Source: Rostratula benghalensis (taxonomy: Eukaryota > Chordata > Aves > Charadriiformes > Rostratulidae). From it: a stretch of 64,000 nt of DNA. Made by a program: the position numbers and the translations under genes. Under the pieces are notes generated by a model. That model worked only from the letters and a program-made list of their open reading frames with translations. It did not search any database and was not told where the DNA came from. Below are positions 48,166 through 60,232 of this stretch, one piece after another. How positions within the stretch are numbered: the stretch's first letter is position 1; the number at the start of each line of letters is the position of its first letter. The DNA is taken from positions 4,407,957 through 4,471,956 of the forward strand of contig VXAI01000013.1 of the NCBI GenBank assembly GCA_013399305.1, written 5' to 3'.

Positions 48166-51100
48166 ATGTCTTGTATGTGCTCTCTTTAAAATTGCACTGG
48201 CACATGCTCTGCGATGGCTCCCAGTAAAGGAAAGCTTGAATCTCAATGCTACAGCAAAAGTTTGATTCTTCTTGAGGCAGTAAATTCTCAATTTGTCAGT
48301 CCTGAGCTGCAGTTTACAGATTAGCTCTGTGCATTCTGGACCTGTTGCAGGTGGTCGTCCATGGTCATTCGACCGCTTCAGAGCAGCAATGAAGACATCC
48401 CCTCATTCAGGAAAGGCAGGACTTCTTGTGATGTCCAGAATAGGCATGCATATCAGTACTCTATTGCCCTACATAGACATCAGTGGCACAGGCCGGCAGC
48501 ATTTTATGATTCGCTGTAAGAGCTTAAAGTGCAGTCTGCTATGCTATAAACAATATTAAGTTGTTCTTTGTCTAAGAATTAGATCTAAGTATAGCTTCTT
48601 TTAAAAAATTAAAACAAAACAGGTTCTCTTGTAACTTTTAAACAATTATAATTTTTATGTGACTGCTGTTACCAATTGGGGTCACATTACTGTATGTTCT
48701 GACATGTTAATTGCACCTGAATGTAAGAGTAAACGGTATTTAGCACATACTTAATATAAAAGAATAAGCTCAGTTATTCTCTGATCTACTCATAATATGA
48801 GTTCAGTAAAAAAATATATATAGTAATACTGTTGTAAAACAAATCTGTTGTCTAACCAGAAGTTGCATTTTCCCCTTCTAAAGATACAACTGAATCAGCT
48901 TTGCTTCTTTAGGTCTACCACCGCCATTATTATTTTGCTGTCTCCTCACTTGAGTCTTTTTAAACATTCTTCTTCTTATATAAGAAACATAGACAAGATT
49001 TCAGGGAGGAACATAAAGAAGGCTACAAATTTCTTCTAAGCTGTGGCTGAGCATTAACCGATGCTAAATCCACTAGGGCAGCTCTCTTTGCCAGAACCAG
49101 CATTTCTTAGACAAAAATATGCTTGCTTAAAGCAGGACATTGCATCTGGACATTCCACTTCCCAGGCCAATATGGTGATAGTAACTACACGGAGATTTTC
49201 CCAAACAAAAGAATAATCACAGGCTTTGAGGAAAAAAAAAAAAAAAAAGTGTATTCTCACTAAAAGGAAAATTAAAAAAATGTACACCTTTGGGTGTTTT
49301 GCTTTGTTTCTGCTTTGCTTGTTTCTGCTTTTCTAGAACAATGAAAGCAACATTGTAAAATTAGCTGTTGCCTTGGTTGCCAACTACCCGGTTTCTGATC
49401 CAAAGCAGACCCAAAGACAGAAGGAAAACTGATGTTTCTGCCAGCAGCTACCAGGGAACTAACCCCAAAAGAAAACTGAATTCCTATCCCAAATCAGTCC
49501 AAAAGTGTAAGAGCAGCAGAAGCGGAAAGGTGTATTGTCATTATACCCTCTGTTCTCCTGGCTCCATAACAGAAAATCTTAGTATTATAGTTTATTTATC
49601 CAGCAACTTTCAGAGACAATAAATTAGTTTAAAATATAGCTCACAATGTTATTCTTATCATACTTATATATTTTTGTTATTTTTTAAACCAGCATCCAAA
49701 ATCTCTAACTCTAGTACGAATCTTAAGGAAATTGTCTTAATTGAAGAGATAATAGTCAAGCTTAAGACTGAACACTTATGTCATTTGGCTTGAAGCTTGA
49801 TAATAGAAGTATAACTAATCATTAAATTTAAATGTACAGTTTCTGCCTCAGTCAGCCACAATTTGCTACATCTGTTGTCTTAAATTTGGGCAAACTGACA
49901 AGTAGTTCCCAAATACAGTCAGAAAGACTTAACATTGGAGGAACTTACAAATTTTGAACAGTGAGTTGAGTGCATCTCTGAAATAAAATTTATGACTCTG
50001 CACTGAACTGGGTCACCTTTCTCACTAGTTATGATGTTTAAAAGAACAAACGCCATCCTCATCCCTTCTCTATTCATGGGTCAGTGAAAATACAGTAAGT
50101 ATTATCAAGACAGTAAATACAGAGCCAAAGTTGATGTAGATTTATGTGAGATTATGTCTGCTGAACTGTGATCTGGTTCTTGCTTTTACATAAGCACTTG
50201 CACCTGCTGGTGATGATATGCAGACATAAACAATATCGTCTTCATGATTAACAAGACGTCCAGTAGGCTGCCATCTACATATTGCTGCTCTTTCTAGAGA
50301 TTATTAACATAATAAGCAGTTAAAAATAAGTAATCAAACAAGAATTGTGACTTCCCTATTTCCTCTCCATTATCTTATCAGGGCTGAGAGGGGGATTGTA
50401 TTTTTTTCTACTACTCCTAAGATAAAAGTGTAAATGCCTGTCTTTCCTCTCTTCTCTTTAACTATTTAACTGTACCACATATTATCAAAACAACAGGCTA
50501 TATTACATATTCAGGTCAGAATTTAAAAATTATTTTATGACTATTATGCATATATTTTGTAAAACCAAAAAAAGAACACTGGATTATTTGACTTGATTTT
50601 TAAAAATAGTCCCTCGCTCAGTTACTGCCACTTTAAAGTAAGAATATCACTTATTTCTTAAAATGATTACACTTTAAAAAGTATTAGCGATGAATGATCT
50701 GTATGTAACCATAAGGGAGTATCAGTTAGAGTTATTCTATACATCATGGAGGAATTTGTCGTTGATTTTATGTGACTAATTTTTGCTACTTCTTTTTTTG
50801 TTAGACTGATACACCCTCTACTATAAAACAGGGAAATGTTTTAAGTTATCTATTCAAATAAGATTTAAGTGCCTAAAGTGGGACTTAGCATTTAAATGAC
50901 CAAGTCCAGAAAATAAAGGATACACTGGGGAAGCATAATTCGATAATATTTCAAATAGCACCTCTGTCAAATGCAGACTCACAAATTAGTGGCTTGTAGC
51001 ATGTCCTCTGAGGAAAATTTTTAATTTATGTTTCTCCATCTCTTTCTTGCATTGCTCTTGAATGGCCAAGCTCTCTGTCTTTGTCTGTAAAGTTACATTA

Positions 51101-51394
51101 GACAGTTCCAGGTAATATTACAACTTTCTACACTTTTCTATTTTTAGAACAGACCCCATCACTCCTAAACAATTCCTAGGCTCAGTTTGTAACCTAGCAC
51201 AAAGAAAGAACCATTTTTTTCAGTCACAGTGTTTTGGCAGCAGGAGTGTGCAAATGGTGGGGAGAGAAGTCTACAATTGAGTTCTTCCTCCTATGAAAAA
51301 TGGATAAATAAAGCTCTTTTCCAGATGTCTCAAGGGTTGGATGTTGTGCTTAATTGACTGCCTAACTTGAGAGTACCGTTAAACCTACTTTTGG
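48166..51394. other. Noncoding DNA, no recognised transposon
   Basis: A mildly GC-richer patch at 48290-48530 contains an 88-residue frame (48293-48559) that resembles nothing I know. A 17-A run lies at 49232-49248. The remainder is AT-rich and featureless to me. Confidence 0.55.
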
Positions 51395-51645
51395 ATCATA
51401 GAGTCATAGAATGATTTGTGTTGGAAGGGACCTTTAAAGGCCACCTCATCCAACCTCCTGCAATGATCAGGGACTTCTCCAACTACATCAGGTTGCTCAG
51501 GGCCCCATGCAACTTGACCTTGAATGTTTCCAAGGATGGCGCACCTGCCACCCTCATTGTAAAAAGTTCCTACTTTATATCTAGACTGAATCTGCCCTCT
51601 TTTAGTTTAAAACCATTACCTCTTATTCTATTGCAATGGGATCTA
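51395..51645 (-). mobile_element. CR1 3'-end fragment (about 250 bp)
   Basis: The inverted tail TCATAGAGTCATAGAATG leads into TTGGAAGGGACCTTTAAAGG, GATCAGGGACTTCTCC and GTTGCTCAGGGCCCC, the standard CR1 3' region. It then continues into a degraded ORF2 C-terminal stretch. The right boundary is approximate. Confidence 0.94.
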
Positions 51646-54600
51646 CTAAATATCTTATTCTATGTCCTCTATGAATCACATCCTAATTATGACAGATCTG
51701 TTGAACCTTCCTGATACAAACAATTCCTGAGTTATTTGTGAAGCAGAATATGGACACGGGAAGATAAGGAAGACTGAAGATACTTGGTGACCAAAAAGTT
51801 TTACTGTGGGGAAAAAAAGAAGTGGATATTGAAATAAATGTTCTCTAAGGAACTTAAAAAAATAATATCTATTTTTCCCAGTGAAATTAAGAAGTCTACA
51901 TAGTATCATTGGACAGTGAACCACCTATTCTTCTTTCACAGAAGAAATTCAATTCAATAAGTAATATTTAATTCAATCACAGACTCATAAAAATGCATTG
52001 AAGAGGATATAATGCAAGTTGGGAAAGGAGTTTGAAATTGCTAGTGATAGAATTGTGGAGACTGAAAAATGAACAAGTTACACATGAGGTAAAGTTATAC
52101 ACTTCAGAAGCAAAACACCTACCATCAAAAGATATTTGGGTGAGTAAAAAAGCAGAAACAATTGTAACAACATCCTAAAGGCTTAACAATATATATCTCT
52201 AGGTCTTAGTTTTCAGAATGTAAAAGACTTCATCAGAAGCACACAGTGCATGCAACTAGAATAACCTTTTTTATTACAGTGAAGTAGCAAGAGAGCCTTA
52301 AAAACAGGGGTTCTTACTTCTAAGGCTGAAGGATTTTTATTTATTCATAATCACTGTACCATAAGATAGGCCAGGACAATCTTTTCTTACACCCATTTGA
52401 AAACTTGAATAAACAGTTTCAGGGCCACAGAGGTGATAAACTATGCTGCCTGACTGCATAAACTGTTCAGAATGCCCATCCAGAAAGAAAGGCAGGGATA
52501 TCTGTTTTCTGCTTATGGATTGTCCTTTTAAGAGCTGCTAGATAAAATACAGAGCTGTCACATATGTGGACAGTGATATTTCCCCAAGCTCAATAGTATT
52601 TAAGAAAAAAATGTTTTAGAATTATAGCATTCTTAAAGATTATAGTAATTGCAACTATGTATTTCAGATAACACCACCTGATACCAGATTGCTAGAAGTT
52701 ACTGCAGAGTAATTGAAAAGAAGTTAAGCAGGAGGAAGATAATGTTATCTGCAGGTGGGAAAGAGTCACATGCCAATTCTTAAACCATGACAGATACACA
52801 CAAAATCTCTGATGCTTTGAGACTTCTCAGATATGGAGTCAATAATTTATTTTCCCTAAACACACTTTATGCTTGAAATGCATTTACCTCAGGTTTAATT
52901 AATATGCAGCTGCTGTATTCAGCATCCGGTAACCAGAAAACCAGTACGTGGTTCACATTGATTCGGGTTACAATTTATAAAAGACAGCACCTTATAATGA
53001 TTAATGGTCTGAACTCTTTGAAGAAATACAGCCTAAAATAACACATAAATGCTAAAGGTTTTGCATGGCTTCCATTTTGTTTCTCAGTTTTATAGGATTA
53101 AGATGTTCAGAATTAGGGACCATTAGTCCTATTGACCTCTAAATCTTGTGGTTTTAATTCTTCTGCAACTGACTATTTACAACTATTCCTTAGAATTATT
53201 AGTATTGAGGTAGAAAATATGGGAGTTTATTGTTGTCTCAAAAAACTGGTGAAAGCTCAATCATTCATTTATCTGGGTAGAGAAAAAATAATGATCACAC
53301 TTCCAGCACAAATAAAACTCAAAAAAAATGGATTTAACACAATGAATAGTGCGTATGTCCATGCCTCCTATGGACAGAGATATTGTAAAAGTACAACTTT
53401 GAGAATGATACATACTATGTTCCCACAGGAGGAAAGGATGAAAAAAAATTATCATGAATCTTTAATTGCCTTCACTTAGGTAGATAGCAAAATTTGCAGT
53501 TTCATTTATGAGTCTCTAATTCTAGCAAAATCTAATCTTTCCACTTGCTTAGAAATAAAAACAGTATCTTTGTAATTATATTCCTAGAATTCAAGTCCTA
53601 TTTTCCCTTAGTACAGAAGCAGTGTTACCAACAGAATAGTGACTTCATTTTAGCATAATTAACACGCTGCTTTCCCCTAATAAGCTTTGTACAAGCAACC
53701 CACTTCTCATTTCTTATTGTATGTTGTTGTGATATTCAAATGTCAGTTTCAAGAGACATGAAGTTACTCTGGAAAACTTCTCTAATGTAGAATAAAATCT
53801 ATCCCTAAACTTTACTTTTTAAGTCTTTTAAAAATAAATATTACACTGAGTTTTGATTTGAAAATATAGATGAATGTCCATTTGGAAACTTGTTTCTTAA
53901 AAAAAAATATGTTTCAAAAGAGAACATTATTTGTCAAAATAAATATTTTCATTCTTTTTGAAGAATAAATTTACATACGAGGACATTTTAGAAAGGAACC
54001 TTTTAGCCTAAGACTTTTCACAATCAGCACTAATCAACAGAGATTTATCTTGTTTCTCTGAATTCTCTGCCTGCTTCTGCACAAATTCACCATTAGTGCT
54101 CCAGAGCACTAGGAGACCAATCAAGCTCACACCACCCACAGGATTTGCTGTATCTAGTTTTGCAGATTCGCATGATGCACTGTGTGTTCAAGTTGTAGGA
54201 ACAAGGTGTATGAACAATGAAAATTTTGCCTCGCTTTTGTAGGGACACAAAATGGTAGACTACATAATGGGTCTTGCACAGAAAGTCTACATTGGTAAAA
54301 TTTTGATCCATTCTTCAAAAAAAACTTCTTGTGCTCTTTTGTTGATGTTTTTACGCCTCTCCATTTACAGTGCATCTTCCAAAGCAGAGGTTAACATCAG
54401 TGTAGGAGAGGTAGCCACAGTCTATTTCAGGCATGATCGTGAAAATCAGAGTAGGAAACTCCATCTAAGGTATACAGACAAATGACTGGACCCTGGCCTG
54501 AGGTTTAGCTAGCTGAAAAGAATGTAACACTCAAGAGTGAATGAGACCATAAAAATTTGCGTGTATTAAATTGCACATAATAAAAAAGAAAATGCAAAAC

Positions 54601-54750
54601 TATCAAAAGCTACAGATAGTAGTGCAGGAAAGTAGCGGAAGATTGGCAAGAAGGATTATAAGCACACTCAAGCAACTCACACCTGGGGTGCTGAGAAGCA
54701 ACATCATACAAGTTGTTCAGTTTTGTATCTGCACTTAGATCACATAAGCC
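51646..54750. other. Noncoding DNA, no recognised transposon
   Basis: A 115-residue frame at 53132-53479 overlaps frames on the other strand and has no recognisable family. A regulatory-looking stretch is listed at 52880-53060. Confidence 0.55.
52880..53060. promoter_or_regulatory. Candidate conserved noncoding segment (by eye)
   Basis: Dense, non-repetitive motif-like sequence. It contains GGTTTAATTAATATGCAGC (homeodomain and POU-like cores), an E-box CAGCTG (52911-52916), TTTATAAAAG, and AATGATTAATGG. There is no open frame or repeat similarity. Conservation is not assessable here. Confidence 0.22.
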
Positions 54751-55147
54751 TGTGATGGACTCAGGGATACCTTATCTGACTGTGTGAGATTCCTGCCTGC
54801 CCTGTTGTTGAAGAAGATCAAAGCACCAAGGAAAGAGCTATGCCTGCTTGAACTCTTGAAATACCAGCTAGAGCAGGGAGTCAGCTTGCTCGCTCTCTCC
54901 TCCACTCTTTGGCCAACAAGGACTCTGGCTAACACAGACTCTGGCTAACATGGACTCTGGCTAACAAGGACTCTCTTGCTAATAAGGACTCTCCTGCTCC
55001 ATGGTGCCTGAGTTCCCTGCTTGCCTGCCTCTTCCCAGTTGCTGCTTCAGAGATTCTCTGATCTATGAGGTATTGAGATTAAATTTGTGCTTTGTCTCTA
55101 ACCCGTGGTTTGTGGTTGTTCCTGCATCCTGCCTGCATCGGCTCACA
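54751..55147 (+). mobile_element. Probable solo LTR of an endogenous retrovirus
   Basis: The 397-bp segment starts TGTGATGGACTCAGGG and ends CATCGGCTCACA. TGTGA at the start and TCACA at the end are perfect inverted termini of the TG...CA kind used by LTRs. A polyadenylation-like ATTAAA followed by TTTGTGCTTTGTCTCT (about 55079-55100) lies near the 3' end, as expected for the R-U5 part. A 16-bp repeat sits in the upstream half. There is no internal retroviral coding sequence nearby. The flanking bases (AAGCC and CAAGT) give no target duplication. The family is not identified and the call rests on structure. Confidence 0.55.
54918..54998. repeat. 16-18-bp tandem repeat inside the probable LTR
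   Basis: Successive units of the form AAGGACTCTGGCTAAC, three of 16 bp and then longer variants with CTTGCTAAT and CCTGCTCC, make five imperfect copies. In retroviral LTRs such U3 repeats often hold enhancer sites; whether that applies here is inference. Confidence 0.85.
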
Positions 55148-55249
55148 CAAGTGCCACGGGAAATGGCTGGATTTCTCAGGTGATTAAAGGGGAGTTATCC
55201 AGTTTGAATAGCAGTAATAGGAACCTTTTGAGGAGTAGAATCTGACATA

Positions 55250-55762
55250 ATGTGTCCAGTTCTGGGCCCCTCATTTCAAGAAGGACAGGGAACTGCTGGA
55301 GAGAGTCCAGGGCAGGGCTACAAAGATGATTAAGGGAGTGGAGCATCTCCCATATGAGGAAAGGCTGAGGGAGCCCAGCTTGGGTCTCTTTAGCTTGGAG
55401 GAGAGGAGACTGAGGGGTGACCTCATTAATGCTTATAAATATGAAAAGGGTGAGTGTCGGGAGGATGGAGCCAGGCTCTTCTCAGTGACAGGCAATGATA
55501 GGACAAGGGGCAGTGGGTGCAAGCTGGAACACAGGAGGTTCTACTTAAATATGAGGAAAAACTTCTTCACAGTGAGGGTGACGGAGCACTGGAAGGGGCT
55601 GCTCAGAGAGGTTGTGGAGTCTCCTTCTCTGGAAACATTCAAAACCCGTCTGGATGCATTCCTGTGTGACCTGATCTAGGTGTTCCTGCTCTGGCAGGGG
55701 GATTGGACTAGATGATCTTTCAAGGTTCCTTCCAATCCCCGATAATCTGTGATTCTGTGATA
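55250..55762 (+). mobile_element. CR1 fragment (about 510 bp) with open ORF2 C-terminus
   Basis: A 5'-truncated CR1 that ends with the 3' tail ATCTGTGATTCTGTGATA preceded by GGACTAGATGATCTTTCAAG. Its coding part is described separately. It lies about 100 bp downstream of the probable solo LTR. Confidence 0.95.
55251..55679 (+). pseudogene. CR1 ORF2 C-terminal remnant, uninterrupted 142 codons
   Basis: One frame is open from 55251 to the natural ORF2 stop (TAG at 55677-55679). It begins [20 protein letters not shown], then reads [30 protein letters not shown] and [16 protein letters not shown]. It lacks the endonuclease and the reverse transcriptase core, so it cannot be functional. The absence of stops and frameshifts makes it the cleanest coding remnant in the window. 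EPSLGLFS carries two extra residues relative to the other copies (ELGLFS). Confidence 0.9.
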
Positions 55763-58430
55763 ACTGTGTCAATAATGACATTATATATTTCTTTGGTAAT
55801 CACATGAGAAATGACAAATTGGGGAATGGATGTTGCAAAACTGGGACCAAAAGACCAAAGTAATTACTCTGGGCTATGTATTTGGGAGGAGGCAAGCTTA
55901 AAGAAAAAGAGGGATCAAGGTGGATGGGGAGAAGGAATACCATGGGCAGTGGTCACACATGTAGTGTACTGGGAAGAGAGAAAATTCCTGGATCCTGAAA
56001 TGAATCAAATTCACCTTCCCTTAAGACCTGTAATTCTCTTCAGATTCTGTTGGCAGAAAGAAGGCCAGAGTGATCCTATTGTTTCAGAGTTAGCTGGAGA
56101 AAGTATATGTTATTAAAGGGACACTCCTATTAGGGAGCCAAGCAAATAAATGCTTTGTTCACAAAACACGTATACTCATCTTTCTCCTTGAAAATCTTTT
56201 GCAACCTCAGACACATTTAGAATTTTGAAATAAATTTTTAAAGCCAGCAAACTCTTTAACTATTTTGAAGTCCTCTCAGTTAAGTTTTTCCAGTCAAACA
56301 GAAGACGACACAAAATGTTATTTAGCTGTTTCCTGAAGATAAAGCTTGTGTTGCTATCACACATTAGTCTTGAAATTCCCTCAAGTAATTTACTGAAATT
56401 GTAATGTACAAGAACATGAAGTCTAAGTGATAAATCTTTTGCAGAGAGACACTTGCATGGAATAGGGTAGGCTGTCATTTATTCTTGTTCATTTGGCATA
56501 AGTAGCTGAATGCTCCTACACAGCAAACAAATGTTTACAGTGTTTGGTGAGAAGCTATTGAAAGCCACTTTGGAGTAATTCACTAACATGCACTAAAGTT
56601 ACACTCAGAAAGCTAATCTGATCTTTAACGTGCATCTATTTCCAGCAGATCCCTATACTGACTCCCAAGTTGGGTATTTATTTGCTGACAATGAGGAAAT
56701 GCTAATTTTGTGCTAATTAGTACATTTTTATATAATAGTGGATTTTTGATACATATTAATCGGTAAATTGGAGATTAAATAAGAGAACTCTGTCACGCTA
56801 AGTTCACCAGGGGGTGGGGTGGGTGTCATAATACTGACAAATTGTGTGTGTGATGACATCCATATCTCTGTGATGAGACCAATTTGTATACCATCTGGCA
56901 CAGAAGAGTTTAGCTACTTGCGTTATAATGAAGATATTTTGGCTACAACACTAAATGAGTAGGATAATAGCTATTTGGTGAGCTAAATGGTTAGTACAGC
57001 TATCCTGATGGAATTAAGTACCATTGGATAAGACGAGACAGGGTAGTATCATTTTGTTAGCTGCAGATATTAGTGGCTCAGCCAGATGAAAAGATATAAA
57101 TTGAGAATTCCTCCATCATAACAGGAAAAATTGATTTTTCCGTTTTACTTTTGTATGAGCCTTTCCAAGGGAGTCCAAATTTTTTTGTCTAGTGATTAAA
57201 CATTTATGCAGCTAATCTTTGTCCTCTAGACAGAAAAAACAGGGAAGAGACTATTTTAAAGGTGCAGCATACTTTGTCTGTAAATAACAGCTTGAGAGAA
57301 AATTATAGTCATTAGGGTGCAATGGTAAATAGTTTTTATTTCTATGTAATTCAAATTAAGTCTGATTCAGAATACATGTGGAATGGTCAGTATTACTGCC
57401 AAGAATGTTATTACAGCTTTTGCCCATCTTTTCTCTAGGCTTTTTATTAGAATGAAAGGGATGATTTCTAGAATCAACATCATTAATTATTTTATTTTTA
57501 AAAAAATGAAAAAAAATATCAACAGCATAGAGAATGTTTTATAATTTTTGACAAATATGTTTACTTCACAGTCATATTATTTTAGCATCTGATCCATAAA
57601 TCAGTGACATGGCATCAATCTAAGCCTGACTCAATTGCTATCTACTCAAGGAAGTATATTTTGCAATACAGGATAATCAAGGAAGTTTTTTTCAATTCAA
57701 TGATAACCTAGAAATATTATGATTTCAAATTATCTGAATTTTATCTGAATTTATGCTGGTGATGTCAAACACATTGTTAAAGAAGGAATACCAGAAAGAT
57801 TTTCAAAACTATCACTGTTGGCAAATGAGGGTTGTCCTGATATATACCATACATATATTACAAACCCTGTGTTTTATAAAATACCAATCCATACTGTAAT
57901 GGTCCTTCCAAAGCATAATTCAAGTAATGTACTTCGTATAGCTTCTTTCTATTATCTACAGATGTTGTGGTTAAATAGAAGTTTTCACAACAAATTGTCA
58001 TTCTATTGAAAATAATAATTCAACAATACAAACTTTATATGCTTTCTAATCTAGTTTCCTGTGAAAATACATCTTATTCAGTTCTGTGATGGGTGTACAC
58101 GTGAACATGGAGGTCTAACTGCTTTCCCAATAGATTTTAATCCATTTCACAGAGTTAGCTCCATGAAAAAAAGTTACGTTCCTACAATTTCTATGGAAAT
58201 AGGCAGTGAGGTGAAGACCTGGCTACAGTCCTTAGTGGAAACTACAGAATCCACACCACAAGCATGTTTATGAACAGCCTATGCATAGAACAAGCTTTAA
58301 GTTCTGAAGTCACACATTTTTAGAAAATCTAACTACAGAATTGTCTTGACTTGGGGAAGAGTAAAGTCAACTTTCTGTTCAGTAAGAGAGGTTTTTGCTT
58401 ACAACTCTTTCTGTGGCAACCAGGGTCAGC
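55763..58430. other. Noncoding DNA, no recognised transposon
   Basis: A 101-residue frame at 55811-56116 has no recognisable family. The stretch 56530-56790 is non-repetitive, with repeated TGCTAATT and TAATTAG motifs, and may be regulatory. The remainder is AT-rich. Confidence 0.55.
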
Positions 58431-58924
58431 TGACTTGGTTCTTTACCCTGTGGAGGGATTGCATCTGTGGGGGGAGAAAGGACAGGTCAGGTGACTCAAA
58501 CTGACCAATAGGGTATTACATTTCATCTGCCATGCTCAGTATCAAACTCAAGGAGCGAAGGTGTCTGGTGTGTGTGATTGTTTTTTACAAGGGTTCTCTT
58601 TCTTTTATGGGTGATGTATGAGGAAGATTCTGGCAGGCTTTTTTACTTTTGATCCCAATCAGTGTGTTCTGAAATTCCAGTTCCCATTCTCACTGAGAGC
58701 AGTCTGGAACTTTCCCAGTGCCTGGGAACTTGATATGGTTTTGTATATATTTATGTATATTGTATTTATTTCATTCTTTTTTGTTTTATTAATAATATTT
58801 CATTAAAATAGGTTAGTTTTTCCTAAACTTATAGCTCTTATCTCTCTTCTTCCTTTCCTTGAAGTAGGAGGTGGGGGAGAGAATCTGTCATCTTGTCATT
58901 GGCAACTTGGCCCAAACCACAACA
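58431..58924 (+). mobile_element. Degraded LTR of an avian endogenous retrovirus (ERVL-like)
   Basis: The 3' end (CTTGGCCCAAACCACAACA, ending 58924) matches the sense-orientation terminus of the LTR at 5776-6295 in form. A U3-like stretch (CCAATAGGGTATTACATTTC, then GCCATGCTCAGTATC, about 58505-58540) aligns with the same region of that family where a TATA box normally follows; here it has been lost. A region ATTAATAATATTTCATTAAA (about 58785-58805) could be the poly-A signal. The 5' boundary is uncertain and I place it at TGACTTGGTTC. No target duplication or internal viral sequence is visible. Confidence 0.65.
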
Positions 58925-60232
58925 AGGACATAGATTTTTAAGGTGAACTTCATTGGTTTCATCAGTCTTGAAATAGTTATTTTTTTCTCTGCTTATTACC
59001 ATTTTTATTTGTATTCATGGTAAGTCTGAAGGCAGTAAAAATGAGTGATTTAAAGTAACTTAAGCCACAAATTTCTTTATAAAAAATATAATATTTTCCT
59101 ATTAGAAGGTGGGACAAGGAAGATAACAGGCAACAAGCTATTCTTATTTTGTGATGTTTTTCTCTTGAATTATTATAAAAGTTTTTTTCTTTATCGTGAA
59201 AACTACTTATTAAGATTCTGCCATTGACAGGCAGAGTTAAAATAATTCCCTTCTGTCTGACAGGTCCTGATCCACTGCCTGCTGAACTAAAAGAAAGGAC
59301 TCAAAATTAATTACTGTTGGGCAAGAATCCTAAATCCTTATTCTCATCAGCTAAGCCTTCTATTTCTGCCTTGGCTCAAATCCCAGCTAGAAATGTATGA
59401 CGCTGTAGGTTCTATTTTGCAGGTGCTGTGAATCATACAGGCTTCTGAGTGAAGAAATACTGTGATGGTGTTCCTGTGTGAGTTAGCACTTGGTATATTT
59501 GTAGAACTAATACTCAGTTAAGCAGTTACTGAGTGCATGAAGGTAAAAAAAAACACTGTCAAGTTGGTTTGATCCCACCCTAGCTTCAGAAGGCCCTGTT
59601 TTGTTCCTCCTGTGCATGACTATGTTTGGACTAATTGCACTCTGCATATGACCAGCAGAGTAAGGCCCTTCACAGCAAGTCTCTGAGACAGAGGAGTCCC
59701 ATTTCCAGGGTTGCTAACTGTAACACCATTCATGAATAATGCTTTCAATATTTAAAATAAGAAGGAAGACACACATCATAGAAAATGAGTGACCAGAATG
59801 AGAAAGCATCAATTAATGTAATCTTTTCCAAATGAAATTCAGTGACACAATTGGCCAGATGCTTAACTATGTAAAATTACTGCTGTGCATGAAAAATACA
59901 GACTTCTCAGGTATCAAGGACTTTCAGAAGTCTCTGGGAAGGTTTGCAAAGCTTTCTGTGAAGTAACCATCCCAATCCAAGGAAGAAATTCTGGTGGTAT
60001 TGTTATCCTTCCTGAAAAGCTGTCGTGTGACTGTTGAGGAGGCAGCCAAGGAGCCATTGATTTACTTAGTTTGGTCTTCCTGTGACTATTTACAAACATT
60101 ATTTTCAGAATAAACTACAGGGCAGCTCTTTTGGTTTGGTATTGGACAGAATGTGAGAATATATTCATGAGGAAAAAAAGTGTTGAGGAAAAAGTATTAT
60201 TCCATTTGTTGTCATCATTCCAGATCAATATC
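58925..60232. other. Noncoding DNA, no recognised transposon
   Basis: AT-rich unique sequence separates the LTR from the next CR1. No gene recognised. Confidence 0.6.

Noticed and set aside
48293..48559. 88-codon frame in a GC-richer patch, considered as a processed pseudogene
   Set aside because: I could not match the translation to any family, and no poly-A tail or target duplication follows it.
53132..53479. 115-codon frame
   Set aside because: No motif, and a 64-codon frame lies opposite. Treated as chance.
55811..56116. 101-codon frame downstream of the CR1 at 55.3 kb
   Set aside because: It lies beyond the CR1 tail, shows no CR1 or retroviral signature and has no recognised domain.
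56809..56824. G-rich run considered as a G-quadruplex
   Set aside because: Only three G-runs are present. The canonical four-run pattern is not met.
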